Source: Daphnia carinata (taxonomy: Eukaryota > Arthropoda > Branchiopoda > Diplostraca > Daphniidae). Taken from it: a stretch of DNA of 64,000 nucleotides. Each line of letters starts with the position of its first letter. The stretch's first letter is position 1. The notes under the pieces were generated by a model that was given only the letters and a program-made list of their open reading frames with translations, was not told the origin of the DNA and did not search any database. Below, one piece after another: positions 11,793 through 23,158 of this stretch. A program made the translations under genes and the position numbers. The stretch is taken from positions 7,066,971 through 7,130,970 of the forward strand of contig NC_081333.1 in the NCBI RefSeq assembly GCF_022539665.2. Direction: 5' to 3'.

Positions 11793-14700
11793 TTTTGGTG
11801 AAAACGTCAAACTGAATTCGTGCTTTTGTCGAATTTCTGAAATTAATTTAAATAACAACTAACAGTTGCTACGCTTAAAGAAGGTTGATGGTAAAACAAT
11901 GTGATGTTCTGTCAAAGTAAATACGAATGGGAATGAAACTGTCGAGTCAAATGGTTGCGGGAGAGCGCGTATTTCAGTGCACAGTGGCTCGGTTGGGGAA
12001 AGACTGCCGGTATATTCCCATCATTCAGTCTTGGCCTGCACAGACGCCATCCGCGTATTTCGTTCAGACCTCTAGCAAGCTAGAGCAAGTCTTTTCAAAA
12101 ATATGTTTTTCTCCCGCTTCAAACATCGCTTGTGGATAGCAGATACGTGAACGTCTTCTCTCCCGCTATTTTCTGTTCTCGCTCCGAATTGGTGGACATG
12201 GCAGTTGTTAATTCCATGCATCGGAGAGGCGATTTCCGATTTGCCGTCCGTAACCTTTCCCTTCAAATAAAAATGCGGAGCCAAAGGGAGACCTAGAGCG
12301 TTGGCGGTGTTATCGTATAACGGGTCCGTAACGGGATGCGAGAAGTTGGCGTTTTGATTGCGTCACTCGGCAGAAGGAACTCAAGCAAATCCCAATTTGT
12401 TAAACATTTTATGACTTCAGAAGTTTCGTCGTTCTTTCACCGAAATAAAAGGAAGAAGCGTTAACGATATGTGAAATGACTGGAGTATGTCAGACTGGAT
12501 GCTATTTAGTTGCCGATGGCGACTGACACGAACATACAATTACCTTCACAATAATTATACATCTAGTTTCGATTGCTCGAATACCATTTCTTATTCCAAG
12601 GTAGGACGGCTAAATAATTTCCTGTTGTCCCGCACATCTACTATTGTTGGGCTACAAGTGAGACGATCATCCCATTCTTACACCACATAGAACATTATAT
12701 GTGTAGGGTTTTTTTCTCATCTGTTGAAGAACACCGTGGTTGATATAGACCGTTAGTTACCATCAGTAAAACCTAAGAAGGATCTACCGAAGCGAATAAC
12801 CACAGGTTTTTTTTTTTGAAAGGTTACGCTTCAGTTTGGATCTTTTTGAAAAGGAATGCTTGAGGGGTAATGCAGCGGGAGATCACGCGCGTTGCACCTG
12901 TCGTCCGTTGACGATTTATAAGGAGTCACGCTGCCTTTGCTTTATTTAAAAGAACGTTTTAAAATTTCGAATCTTCGTCGGCCGAAGCCAACAAGTATCA
13001 GTATAGAAGACGGTACTGTAATAGTGTTTCTCGCCCTTTCTATCCAATCCATTCCTTTGTTTTGATTCTGTGCCTCTTATAGCTAGAGCCATAGAATTCA
13101 AGAGAAAAGGAAAATGTTTTTATCAAGTTACGATGCGCGATTATGGTGTGCGGTTTGGCTAACGGCTCTTTCCATTATATCAGTGTGTGGCCTGCATACA
13201 AATCTCAATTAGTTAAGTTATTTGTGTTTCATTTTTGTTTGTATGCAGCTTAACCTAGAACTATTTTATTATCAAATTTCGAGAATATTAATGTCTTGCT
13301 GCCATCTTAAGGAATGTCATGAAAATGGACGTTTCGAATCTTGCATCCTTCGCAATACAACCGATCGAAATCATTTGCGAAACGTTACACGATTACTACC
13401 AAATTTTCATATTAATAGAATTACTATTTTTTGTCCGTTTTGTGAAATGTGTTAGTCGATTTTTTAAACTTACATTGAAAACATACTCACGCCGTGGAAA
13501 GCTATATCGTGTAATTCATTCTATTTGTAGCCAGTGTAAGTATAGCTTTTCCTTTGAAATCATTTTTACGTATTGCACATGTTTTTCCCATCCCGGGAAG
13601 GTAGCACTGACTTAAGTATAACTAATAGGGAAACCCTACTGGCGTGAGACAGAACAGCTAGAAAAAGGCAATTGGTCGTCATCTCCCCGGGCAAATGGGA
13701 AGTTCATCCTTGATGTTTGAGTGTTCCAAGCTAAAGTGAAAAGCGTCGAATTTCAGGGCATTGACTCCCTGAATTCTTTATGGCCTGGAATCTTCTATAT
13801 GCGAGCCTGAACGCTGAAAACATCGAGTGAATTGTGTAGTTAAAACGCTGACTAATGCATATTTCAGAGAATGGACTGAAATTTTCAAAATGTGCGTCAG
13901 TATAACAAGTAATAACGATGACCGGTGCAACATGTGCAACAAGGTCCTGAATAGACGAACACGCATAGTGGCTGAAATCGTGCGGATAACGGTTAACAAC
14001 ATTTCTGACTTTTCTTTTTAGCATCGAAATTTAAAAAGTTTTGCATCCCGTCTAGTATAACGTCAGAATTCGTGGTGAGAAAAAGAAAGGGTTACAGGCC
14101 AGTAGTCTAAAGAAAGAGCACGCATTGGGGAATCCCGTTTCAGGCCTTCTTCGTCGACGAGTATGCCGACAGTTATGGATGATTTATATCTTTTAACACT
14201 GACAGTATAGGACGCCAATATAATTGATGTTATTATGCCCGCTGCAATGCGTCTATACGTCACGCTTCCGTTAGCTCAAAACACGTCGGACAATCTGAAA
14301 CGTGTTGAACGGATGGGTGGATATACTGTCATTCGGAATTAGCAGGGGGAAAATGAAAAAGCAGGATTGCAATGGAAGAGCAAGAGGGAAGAAAATAGGG
14401 CCGTCAACCTAACACCTGTCGGTGTTTTTTGCTCGTCTTTACATACGGCACGAATAATACATTTCTTTTTTCACGATTAGGTAAAGTAATTCAGAGATGT
14501 GTAATTTTGATAAAATAGAAACGGTCCGCTGTCAGTGCTTTGTTTTTTACTTTCTTTTGGCTGAATATAAAAAAAAAACATTACAGCAGTCTCGGTTGTA
14601 AAACACGTTTTGACGAGTGCTAGCGGTAATAATTGAGAATTCATAGTTGATTGAACAATGACATGCCAACATAGTCTAAATATGTACCAGATCTATCATA

Positions 14701-15978
14701 ATAAAATCTTGTGCGTCATTGATCAAGCGTTGCATGCACGTTTATGTGAAGTGATAGAATATACTGAATACATCTCAATGCTAATGGTGTGCGGCTGTTT
14801 CGCTCAATTAATCTTTATTTGGCCCTCTGTTATAAAGTGAATATAGTCTACAATGAGAATACAGACAAAAAAATACCATTGGGCTTTTCTTCTTTTAAAG
14901 GCAGGTGATTGGGATTGTGGCAGCCGTTCCGCTGTATAATTGGTGGCCGTTGGTGGTTCATTTTACATTTATGCTAGGAAACCGAATATAATTTAACTTC
15001 TCTTACAGTTATTTTTTTTTTGTAGTGCTTTGATCGTTTGACAAATATCAAGAAAGATAGACGTTTGACGTGGATGCCATCAGAGATCGTTATGCAAGGA
15101 AAAGGATTTATGCAGTCTACCGTAAAAAGAACATTACAGTCTATAATTTAAAACTGTTACATCGAGGTTGTTGGTGATTATTTTCTCTAATTATTGTACA
15201 GTTACAATAAGCGCAGTCTCCAGTCAAAGGCCAACAATAAGACTTGTATGTTATTAGTAGAATTCTAAAATGTCTGTATGTACGCAAATATCTCTTTATA
15301 TTAAATTAAGGAAATCTCAGCAAAGCCGAAAAAGCTGTTCATGAAAATTTGAATTCAATAAAGGTATCTGACAAAATAATACTACTCGAAAAATTAAAAA
15401 AAAATTTGTTCTATTTCTGCAAATCGTATTTGTTCGCTAGAAGTATAGAACTGGAAAATGCCAGTCCTTACGAAAAAGGACCAAGAACTTATAGTCCTTA
15501 CAGAAAAGTTCTTAGTCATTGTAGAGATAGCACTAATTCTCTCATCGTTCGGTTTCACCGTCAGTCTTCTATATGATCAAGCATGATCCAGCAAAGGAAG
15601 TATAAAGGAAATGGAAACAAAATATTGCTTTATTTATGTTGCCTTGATGGACAATATATTTGTCAATTATTGGAAAACATTTCCCGTTTACATAATCCCT
15701 TTGTAACACGCTGCTAATACATAAAATATATCCCTTTCCCCTAATGCAACGATAAACATTGACACAACATATTCATTTAACAAAACAATTAACAAATACG
15801 GCATACAAATGCCCGATCAAGGAGGTGACAGCTACAGTCACGATAACGGATAACATCTGGGTTTTGATGAAAGAAATGTTGGTCGGCCAAACTTATTAAC
15901 AGTATAGGCATACATGTATCAAGCATATCATATATCCTGCTATCAGGTAGCATGTGATCAATTTGAACCGTGTGCATA
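11793..15978. other. Gene-poor stretch between array members F and G
   Basis: AT-rich, with several short open frames on both strands (for example plus 13222-13615, minus 13731-14024) that overlap each other and show no family motif. A TTTATT at 15629-15634 could be the minus-strand poly(A) signal of member G, about 345 bases past its stop. I see no RNA gene or mobile element. Confidence 0.5.
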
Positions 15979-17501
15979 TTAATTAAGATGCGGACAGTTA
16001 TTGAAGACCGCCGTACAATTTTCGCCGAACCGGCCTTTCAAAGATGCGTCCAAGTAATTCAGGAAGCCGCTCTGATGTCGGTGGTGGAGCAGATAGCTAA
16101 GTGGTACACTGGACAACGAGACAGCGAGGCCCGTTGAACCCGGTGAATCTAGAGCCAGACGGTTCATCCGGCAAAGGGCTTTCAGAACACAAGCGTCACT
16201 GGATTCATCTTCGTCAGCGTTCCATAGTTCATTTACCATAGATATCCAGGTAGGTGCATCCATCAGTTCTGCAAAAGAGAATGATAACATTACAAACAGG
16301 GAATAAATAGTGCCATTCCATCGCGATCTTTCTACAATTGTTGATTGTGGTGCTTCACTGAACGCTAACATAGCCCGGCGTTTAACGCAGGTTAACGCAA
16401 TGGCTCAAGGCAAAAAACATCAGCCCTGCATCGGATCTTAGCTGGAATTTTCAATGCTTTAAAAATATTTGCCCTTGAAATTCAGCTCTAAAGATTCTCT
16501 GTGTGCGTGTCTTTTACTGCCTGCTAGCTTACAGCCATCCTAAAATACATCTTTAGGATATAGGTGATAACACTTATGCTAACGGCATAAAAAGGTTGTG
16601 CCAATAGTTTTCCACCAGCTGTTACAATGGAGGTTAAGAGATCGCGCTTGAATATGGAAGATGTGGCCTCTGGTCTTTTCCTGTAACTCTGCCAATATAC
16701 TAAAATTCATATTCGAAGACAGCTATTCATGGTATGGGCTTTAAATCAGGAGGACTAGTCGCACAAGTAATTGAACACACTGATGATCAAACTAGTCTAT
16801 AATGTACCTATATCAGACCAACTATTTTCGTCCGTAATGACATCGTTGTAGCTTGGGTCGTCGATCGATCGAGTCTGGGGTCGTCTCACGCGAACTGCTG
16901 GAGCCGCAGTAGTGGTTGTTGCAATAGCGATCAAATAAAGTAAAAGAAGTGATAAAGCTGTGAGAGCAAGGATCGGAAGCAAATCGTCCTTCTTGTCGCA
17001 GCACCCGTAGCTACCACCTCCGCCATAACTGGAACCTGACGAATACTCTCCGTAACCACTGCGGTCCGGTTGTATTTGTTGAATAGACTTGTACATAGGA
17101 GGTCGCCGGCCTGAACCTCGCTTCCGACCTTCCTCCACCAGCCCACCAAATAAAGATGTACCCAAATCTTCTGCTTCATAATCAAGCTTCATCTTCGTGG
17201 ATCGCTTATTCAGCCCATTTGTTCCTCGTATATTCTTATTTTGTTGAAAAATCGCCATCAGAGGTGTGACATATTTAAGCATTCTCTTTAATGCTAACTC
17301 AGATTCGAGTTCTTCTTCCACTTCTTCCATGTCGTTCCCAGCTAAATCATTGTAAGAATTAGAGGCCATGTTATACTCAGGTGGTAAGGAATGTTTGGCT
17401 GCATCCATACTGGATGGATTCAACGAATGTTCGGCCGCTTGCCCGGCGATGAAAATCAGCAGTAAACTGCAGGCAGTGTGGACGGCAATGAACTTATTCA
17501 T
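15979..17501 (-). CDS. Array member G: Cys-Cys/TTTTAAPA membrane protein with C-terminal four-cysteine domain (two exons)
   Basis: Exon 1 is 17501-16808 and exon 2 is 16268-15979, joined in phase 1 across a 539-base intron with a TTTTGCAG acceptor; 327 residues. Signal peptide (1-22), Glu-rich stretch, LKRMLKYVTPLMAIF (71-85), basic GRKRGSGRR region, GYGEYSSGSSYGGGGSYGCC (149-168), membrane segment (173-194), TTTTAAPA, TRS, acidic tail. Exon 2 encodes APTWISMVNELW, a C-x5-C pair before RMNRLA, SVPLSYLL, LDASLKGRFGENC and a final C-x6-C-P. The same domain is split by an intron in gene A but is continuous here. The start is head to head with a plus-strand locus at 17606. Function unknown; secretory-pathway membrane protein is inferred from the signal peptide. 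Confidence 0.85.
16269..16807. other. Intron of array member G
   Basis: The intron runs from donor GTACAT at 16807 to acceptor TTTTGCAG ending at 16269. No other feature is seen in it. Confidence 0.7.
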
Positions 17502-17605
17502 ACTGGTTTTGTTCTAACAAATAGAATGGCAAGAGGTAACTTCTAGAACCTTGAAATCAGCACACCTATCTTCAATTGTCAGCTTTTCGGTAAATTTGTT
17601 TCAGT

Positions 17606-18476
17606 ATGATGAGCACAGAAGAAAACAACAGTGTACTGCGTGCGACTCTGGACGGAAAGAAACTGACTAGCCGTGTGAATGGTCCGTCTGAAAAGGTACC
17701 CGGCCACTATCAATGTGTTGTTCACATTTTTTTCATTTCCCTTTGTCCATCTTTTTCCTTGCTCTTCACTTTCACACTCGTGCAAAGAGCTGGTCGTCGT
17801 TCTGGAAGCTCCTCCTCCAATCCCAGGAGTTCGGCCCAGCAGGCAAAAGGCACCATTGGCTTATATGATTTTCTAAAGCCTTCTATAACACACGGAACTT
17901 AATTATATTAGACTTAACCGCAATGGAATTATGCTTTCCTTGAAAGCGATATCGATATTCCCAAATACATCGATCTTTCCATTATGACTAACGAGACGAA
18001 AATTGCCGGCGGCCGCTGTAAAGTATCTCGTATTTTAAAGCAGATCAACGGAAATAATATTACTGACATATCCCGAGACTATCCGTTTAAAAATGCGGTC
18101 CTCATAAAACGTAAGTTACCATGAAATTTATTATTGAACGGAATTGCTGATGTCCAATCGCGATCTCAATGGAGCATTTAGTTGAAGCCACTTTTCATAC
18201 AATCATAAATCAAGCAACGACAGAATCTGTTACTTACAAAATACGACTTGAGCCGCCTCGTTGACCACGTACAGTTTCCTTGTCAATAAATTTGTGCTGG
18301 TTACAGTCATAACTACTGACCCGTTACGTGTTGTCCCTTGTAGCTAGATCTTGCTTCGGCTTCCCGGAGACAATTTCTTGGACAGGTCGAACGGGATAGC
18401 AATTTGTTGTTACAAATGGAATGCTTGCCCAAAGGATCGACGATGATATCGGGAAAAATAGATTTGGAATCGAACA
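17606..18476 (+). pseudogene. Plus-strand gene fragments of unknown identity, possibly a pseudogene
   Basis: Several pieces read like protein. A start at 17606 (MMSTEENNSVLRATLDGKK) runs to a GTACCC donor near 17694. A piece from about 17791 reads AQQAKGTIGLYDFLKP and stops at 17900-17902. Another near 17912-18110 reads GRCKVSRILKQINGNN and ends at a good donor (GTAAGT at 18111). The last begins at a possible acceptor at 18348 and reads LASASRRQFLGQVERD. The last two join in frame. The second and third do not: a stop codon and a frame change separate them with no visible intron. That break, and my inability to recognise a family, favour a decayed copy, though a real gene with unseen exons is possible. 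It lies between members G and H on the opposite strand. Confidence 0.35.
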
Positions 18477-20412
18477 GTAGGTTTATTTGATGATGGAAAT
18501 CTTTAAGCTTTCAGTAAAATTGTAAGACTATCAGTAATTATCGCCATAAATCAATCATCCTCGAAAACTCGTGACAATCGACAACTGGGAATAGGTTGAC
18601 TTTCATGCTATTGCTATAAGAAGTATACAAGAGATTGCTGTCGAAATTCAAATAATACTAAAGGCTTATATTGTATTCCAGCGCGCTAATGAAATACCAT
18701 ATGGTCGTTGTAAGCAGTTTATTACATCTATATCGGTCTTATGAAACCGGCATGTATGCAATCCCTGCTGTATGAAGCGCGAAAAGTCTTCATAATGAAG
18801 CAAACGGAGTTATAAAAGTTTGACACGTTGCAAGTCTAGCTGTAGCATGGGAAAAGGGGGTTGCTGTTCAAGCTCTAGCAAACATTTTCATATAGACAGT
18901 CTACGCAGGCAGCTAAACGTATATCTATGGTTTCATCTTGTTTACCTAGTAGCCGGTTCGTGTATTGTTTTACAACAACCAACTACTTGCAAACGTGAGA
19001 TTTCGTACACAAGGTTGATGCTGTTTATCCGAATTCATCGGAACTCGAACAGCTTTATCAGATGGCTGCCAATTAGCTAATTACCTTTACAGCGTACTAT
19101 AGTATGATTTGAACGACACCACCCAATATGTATCAAAGCGAGACATTATGTAAGCGAGAGCGACATAATTTTTTGCTCTCCTTGTTCGTAATTTGCTTAG
19201 AATAGTGATCGCTGTTTCGAATCGACTTTTGACAAACGGAATTATTGATGAGCTCCAAATGAAGGAAGTTGTTCGACTTCTATTGGACAAACAAATTTCC
19301 TAAGGAAGCAAGCTCAATACCATCTACTGTAGGTTCCGCACACTATAACCATACGATGCGTTTTGCCGTTATGCTATCGTTACACCGTAGCGATTACGTC
19401 AAACGTTACGTCATCCACATCGTGCCGCGTTCAACCGCAACTTTCTGGGAAAACCCTGGACACAGAGCACCGAATTGTGCTTGATTTGCCAACAGAGAGG
19501 CACATGGGCTAACTATGAAAAGTTAGGATAGGATGATCATTTGTCAACTTCCAAGTCTTCCAGGTGCATCGCTGCTAGACTAGGCTACATGTTTGAGCCA
19601 TCTCGTGCAACATACACTTTTAAGGGTAACGAACTAATGAACAACAATTTACCTCAGAACATTTTCTTACATTGCTCAGCAGGATCAAATGGCTAAAGAG
19701 CAACCACTGCTACAGCCACTGCTCAGTTGAGGAATGTATCCTGAAGGTTTAGGGCGCTAGACCGTAAGAAATTGGTAGCATTTACCGGGTGCACTCACAC
19801 GGCAAAGCAAACTATCACACATCAACTTCCTTAAGCCAACAATTTCTTAGCTTACCGTATTCTCACCGAATCCTAAAATTGATTGTTGTGTAAGCTTTCG
19901 AAGTTTTCTTGACGTCGAGGATCAAGTAGCCTATCTGAGATTTATTGTACGTCTGGTCGAAAATTAAATCTCACACCTTTTACATACAAAAACTTGTTTC
20001 CAACGGTTTCATAAAATTCTGGAAAAACCCCACAAATTGGTGCTTCGGGCCAAAACCGAAACGGAAATTCGTTTTGCCAGAAGATATTTTCCTTTGTTTC
20101 GGTAAAAATTCACTTAATCGTTGCCAATTAGGCTCACAGTACTTTGTTTCTGTGTATGATTTCCACTAATCGTCTCAATTTCCCAATCAAGCTAATAGCC
20201 GATCACACTGTCATGTTGCTGTTGCTGTTAGATCAACACCCACGGCTAATTATCAAACGTGCACTTAAAATAGATTCATTTTGGGAAGATACATAAGTGG
20301 TTTTCTCCACAAGAGACTAGACCATACCAAAAGGCTTTCGCCATCTAAATTTTAATTATATCGCTCACCACCTGTTACGGTTTACTACAGAACCCTTATA
20401 TTTAATAGTTAC
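18477..20412. other. Stretch between the plus-strand fragments and array member H
   Basis: No gene supported. Short open frames (plus 18820-19080, 19269-19484, 19945-20169; minus 19087-19290) have no motif I recognise. Some plus-strand text near 19450-19700 reads like broken protein and may be more of the decayed locus, but I cannot show it. Confidence 0.4.
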
Positions 20413-20668
20413 CTGACGACGTAGATGGCTTAGACGAGTCAGATTGAAGAACATTGATTGCTCGTTTCTTTCTGCCGCTGCTTACGGTAGCTGCTAGAAG
20501 TAAATAAGCCAGGAGTGCAGTTACCAGCAAAAGTAATGCGATAAGAACAATATCAGAGTCATCCAATCCACAGCATTCGCCTCCGTAATCAGATCGTTCA
20601 GGCTGAGCCATTTGAAAGTTCGCCCATAATGCGCTGTATCTAGCACGAAAACTATCCCACAAATTCAT
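20413..20668 (-). CDS. Array member H: short first exon without a visible signal peptide
   Basis: From Met at 20668: 85 codons plus one base, ending at a GTAACT donor in phase 1. Features are SDYGGECC (Cys 32-33), a strong membrane segment (40-60) and AATVSSGRKKRA (59-70), close to the matching part of member F. The N-terminus (MNLWDSFRARYSALW) is not a signal peptide. Either an upstream exon supplies one (a possible acceptor TTAG lies just before the ATG), or the exon is truncated, or the membrane segment acts as a signal anchor. Spliced to the exon at 15979-16268, it would give about 181 residues. In that case its 4.1 kb intron would contain exon 1 of member G and the plus-strand fragments. 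Confidence 0.6.
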
Positions 20669-21879
20669 GTCTAATATGACTTAGTTGATACAAGTTTTAC
20701 GAACGATATGGATGGCACTAAGCGTTGTAGATGTAGAACCAGAAGATGCAAAAATTGGAAAAAGCACAAAGCACTTCCTTATACAAGGCCTTTTGCTGAC
20801 TAACTGAAAAGCACGTTACAAAGTTGCGCTTGTGTGTCTCGTGACGCGCAATCGGTAGAAACGGTGGGCAGCATTGCAACATAGACATTAGGAATCGCCG
20901 CCCTTAATATACGTCTACAAGGGTCTGTTTGCTATTTCTGTTCTTGCTTTATGTAATTGCTTCCGTTTCATTTTTGCTGGACTGCGTCGAGGTAATATTA
21001 TGTCCGTGAATGTTTATTACATTAGTTTGAGCAATCCAACGAAAAGAGAAATATACACATATGCTATACTTCCTTCGTAGCTTTGGCGTAGCACGTCGCT
21101 ATTTTGGGAAGAAGAAAAAGCTATAAAAGATTATTTTAAATCATTAAAATGTAGCATTGCAATTTTACACAGTTGTTTCAAGCATTCTAAATTGAAGGCA
21201 CGGCGGTTGAGAGGCAAACACGATGAAAAACAGGAAGTCACAAGGAGCCAAAGCACCGCGCAGCATTTAGTTACCGTAGGTACTCTACTATAATTTTCTC
21301 TAATATTATAAACATTTACACAGAGATGTTATCAGGTAAAATATAAGCTTTGGTTACGCAACCAAGTAAAAACGCAGTACTTTTAGTTTTAAAGAAATCG
21401 GAAGCTATTATATCAATTAAATGTTCACATAAAAAACGAGCCTGTGCCCAATATGTAAGCTACACGCATCTAAGTTGGAAAGATCTGATGATGGACACTT
21501 TACAACTATTTAGAAATTAAAATCCTAATGATGTTCACGAAGTTCCTGATCAATGAAAAGTTCAGTTCAATTAGAACAGCGTGCAGTGCCATGAGTAGTG
21601 CAAGGAATCAAGAAGACAATGTAATAAAGACATTAGATTGCGACAATGTAAAGAAGAAGCATAACTTCCCAACCTTTTAGAAATTCTTTTTTCGCATCGC
21701 TTACATCATATTATTATCTATATTATCATCTCACCTAAACAGAATCCCTATCGGGAAATTCAGTATATTTAAGAACCAGCTGGTTTGACGAGAAAACGAA
21801 TAATTTTTCTAAAATAAGTGTTTAATTAAGAGTATAATGTGTAACTTTTATAGAATTCCAAGTAGTATACCTTTATCGT
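20669..21879. other. AT-rich stretch left of the repeat block
   Basis: No coding signal on either strand. A diverged version of the repeat-unit start (GCTGGTTTGACGAGAAAACG) is near 21779, so the repeat family may extend a little further left than the block annotated next. Confidence 0.4.
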
Positions 21880-22037
21880 CAAAATTTTGAGCTCAAAAAT
21901 AAGCCCGACAAAATAAGCCCGACTTTTCCGCCAATTTTGTATTTTTCCAGCATCTTCAGTTTAGCAATGAACAGGTGTGCTTTAGATTCGAAATCAATGA
22001 GAATAACAAAAATGGGCCTGTTTATTTTGTCGGTTCT

Positions 22038-22820
22038 TAGTTTATTTTGAAAATGGCTGGTTTAGCGAGAAAACCACTAACATAATCGAATTCAGCGTTC
22101 AATTTTGACTATACCACGTGATTTTTATCGAATTCCGAGAGATGTCGTTTTTTGCCGATTTTGACAAAAGTGGGAAGGCTATAGCCTTCTCACTTTTTCA
22201 TTTTTGGCCAAATTTCAAATTTGGCTTAAAGTACATGATTTCGATAGAGAATTGAACGCTGATTACGGAAATCAAGTTTGTTTTTCGATTGACCTTATAG
22301 TTTTTGAATTATACCAAAAAAACAAAAAAATCGCTAGCATTGTGTAAAATGTTTGGCACATTTTTTAGTTTATTTTGAAGATGGATGGTTTAACGAGAAA
22401 AGCAGTAACATAATCGAACTCAGCGTTCAATTTTGACTATGCCACGTGATTTTTATCGAATTCCGAGAGATGTCGTTTTTTGCCGATTTTGACAAAAGTG
22501 GGAAGGCTATAGCCTTCTCACTTTTTCATTTTTGGCCAAATTTCAAATTTGGCTTAAAGTACATGATTTCGATAAAGAATTGAATGCTGATCACGGAAAT
22601 CAAGTTTGTTTTTCGATTGACCTTATAGTTTTTGAACTATACCAAAAAAACAAAAAAATCGCTAGCATTGTGTAAAATGTTTGGCACATTTTTTTAGTTT
22701 ATTTTGAAGATGGATGGTTTAACGAGAAAAGCATTAATCGACCATTCAATTTTGACCATGCCACGTGATTTTTATCGAATTCCGAGAGATGTCGTTTTTT
22801 GCCGATTTTGACAAAAAATG
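22038..22820. repeat. 328-base tandem repeat, about 2.4 copies
   Basis: Units begin at about 22038, 22366 and 22695. Each of the first two contains a near-perfect 24-base palindrome centred on AGGCTATAGCCT (22170-22193 and 22498-22521, exactly 328 apart). The third unit has lost it. Confidence 0.85.
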
Positions 22821-23158
22821 GGAAGTGGGGGGTTTCTGGTATTCCCAAAGTGTTCTATAGCCTGGGGGAAAATTAATCACGCAGAATAATCGAACGTACA
22901 CTGATTGCACGTTATGTTCAACTTATTTTAGAATGCCCAGTGGGATATTTTTTCATCAAATTGTTGGACTTGAAAATAAGCCCGACAAAATAAGCCTGAC
23001 AAACTATGGCCGACTTTTCTACAAATTTTTTATTTTTCCCAAATGGTACAATTTAGCAATGAACAAATGTAGTTTTGATTGAAAATCAATGAAAATCCCG
23101 CAATTTGACTTCCTATTTTCATGAAATCAGAAATTTATGAAAAAAAGAAAAATCCAAA

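Noticed and set aside
13222-14024. Several 60-100 codon open frames on both strands
   Set aside because: They overlap in different frames, lack splice logic and show no domain or repeat.
15461-15518. Short direct repeat (AGTCCTTACGAAAA / AGTCCTTACAGAAAA) with an AAGAACT/AGTTCTT stem, considered as a CRISPR or RNA element
   Set aside because: Only two imperfect copies, and CRISPR arrays do not occur in animal genomes.
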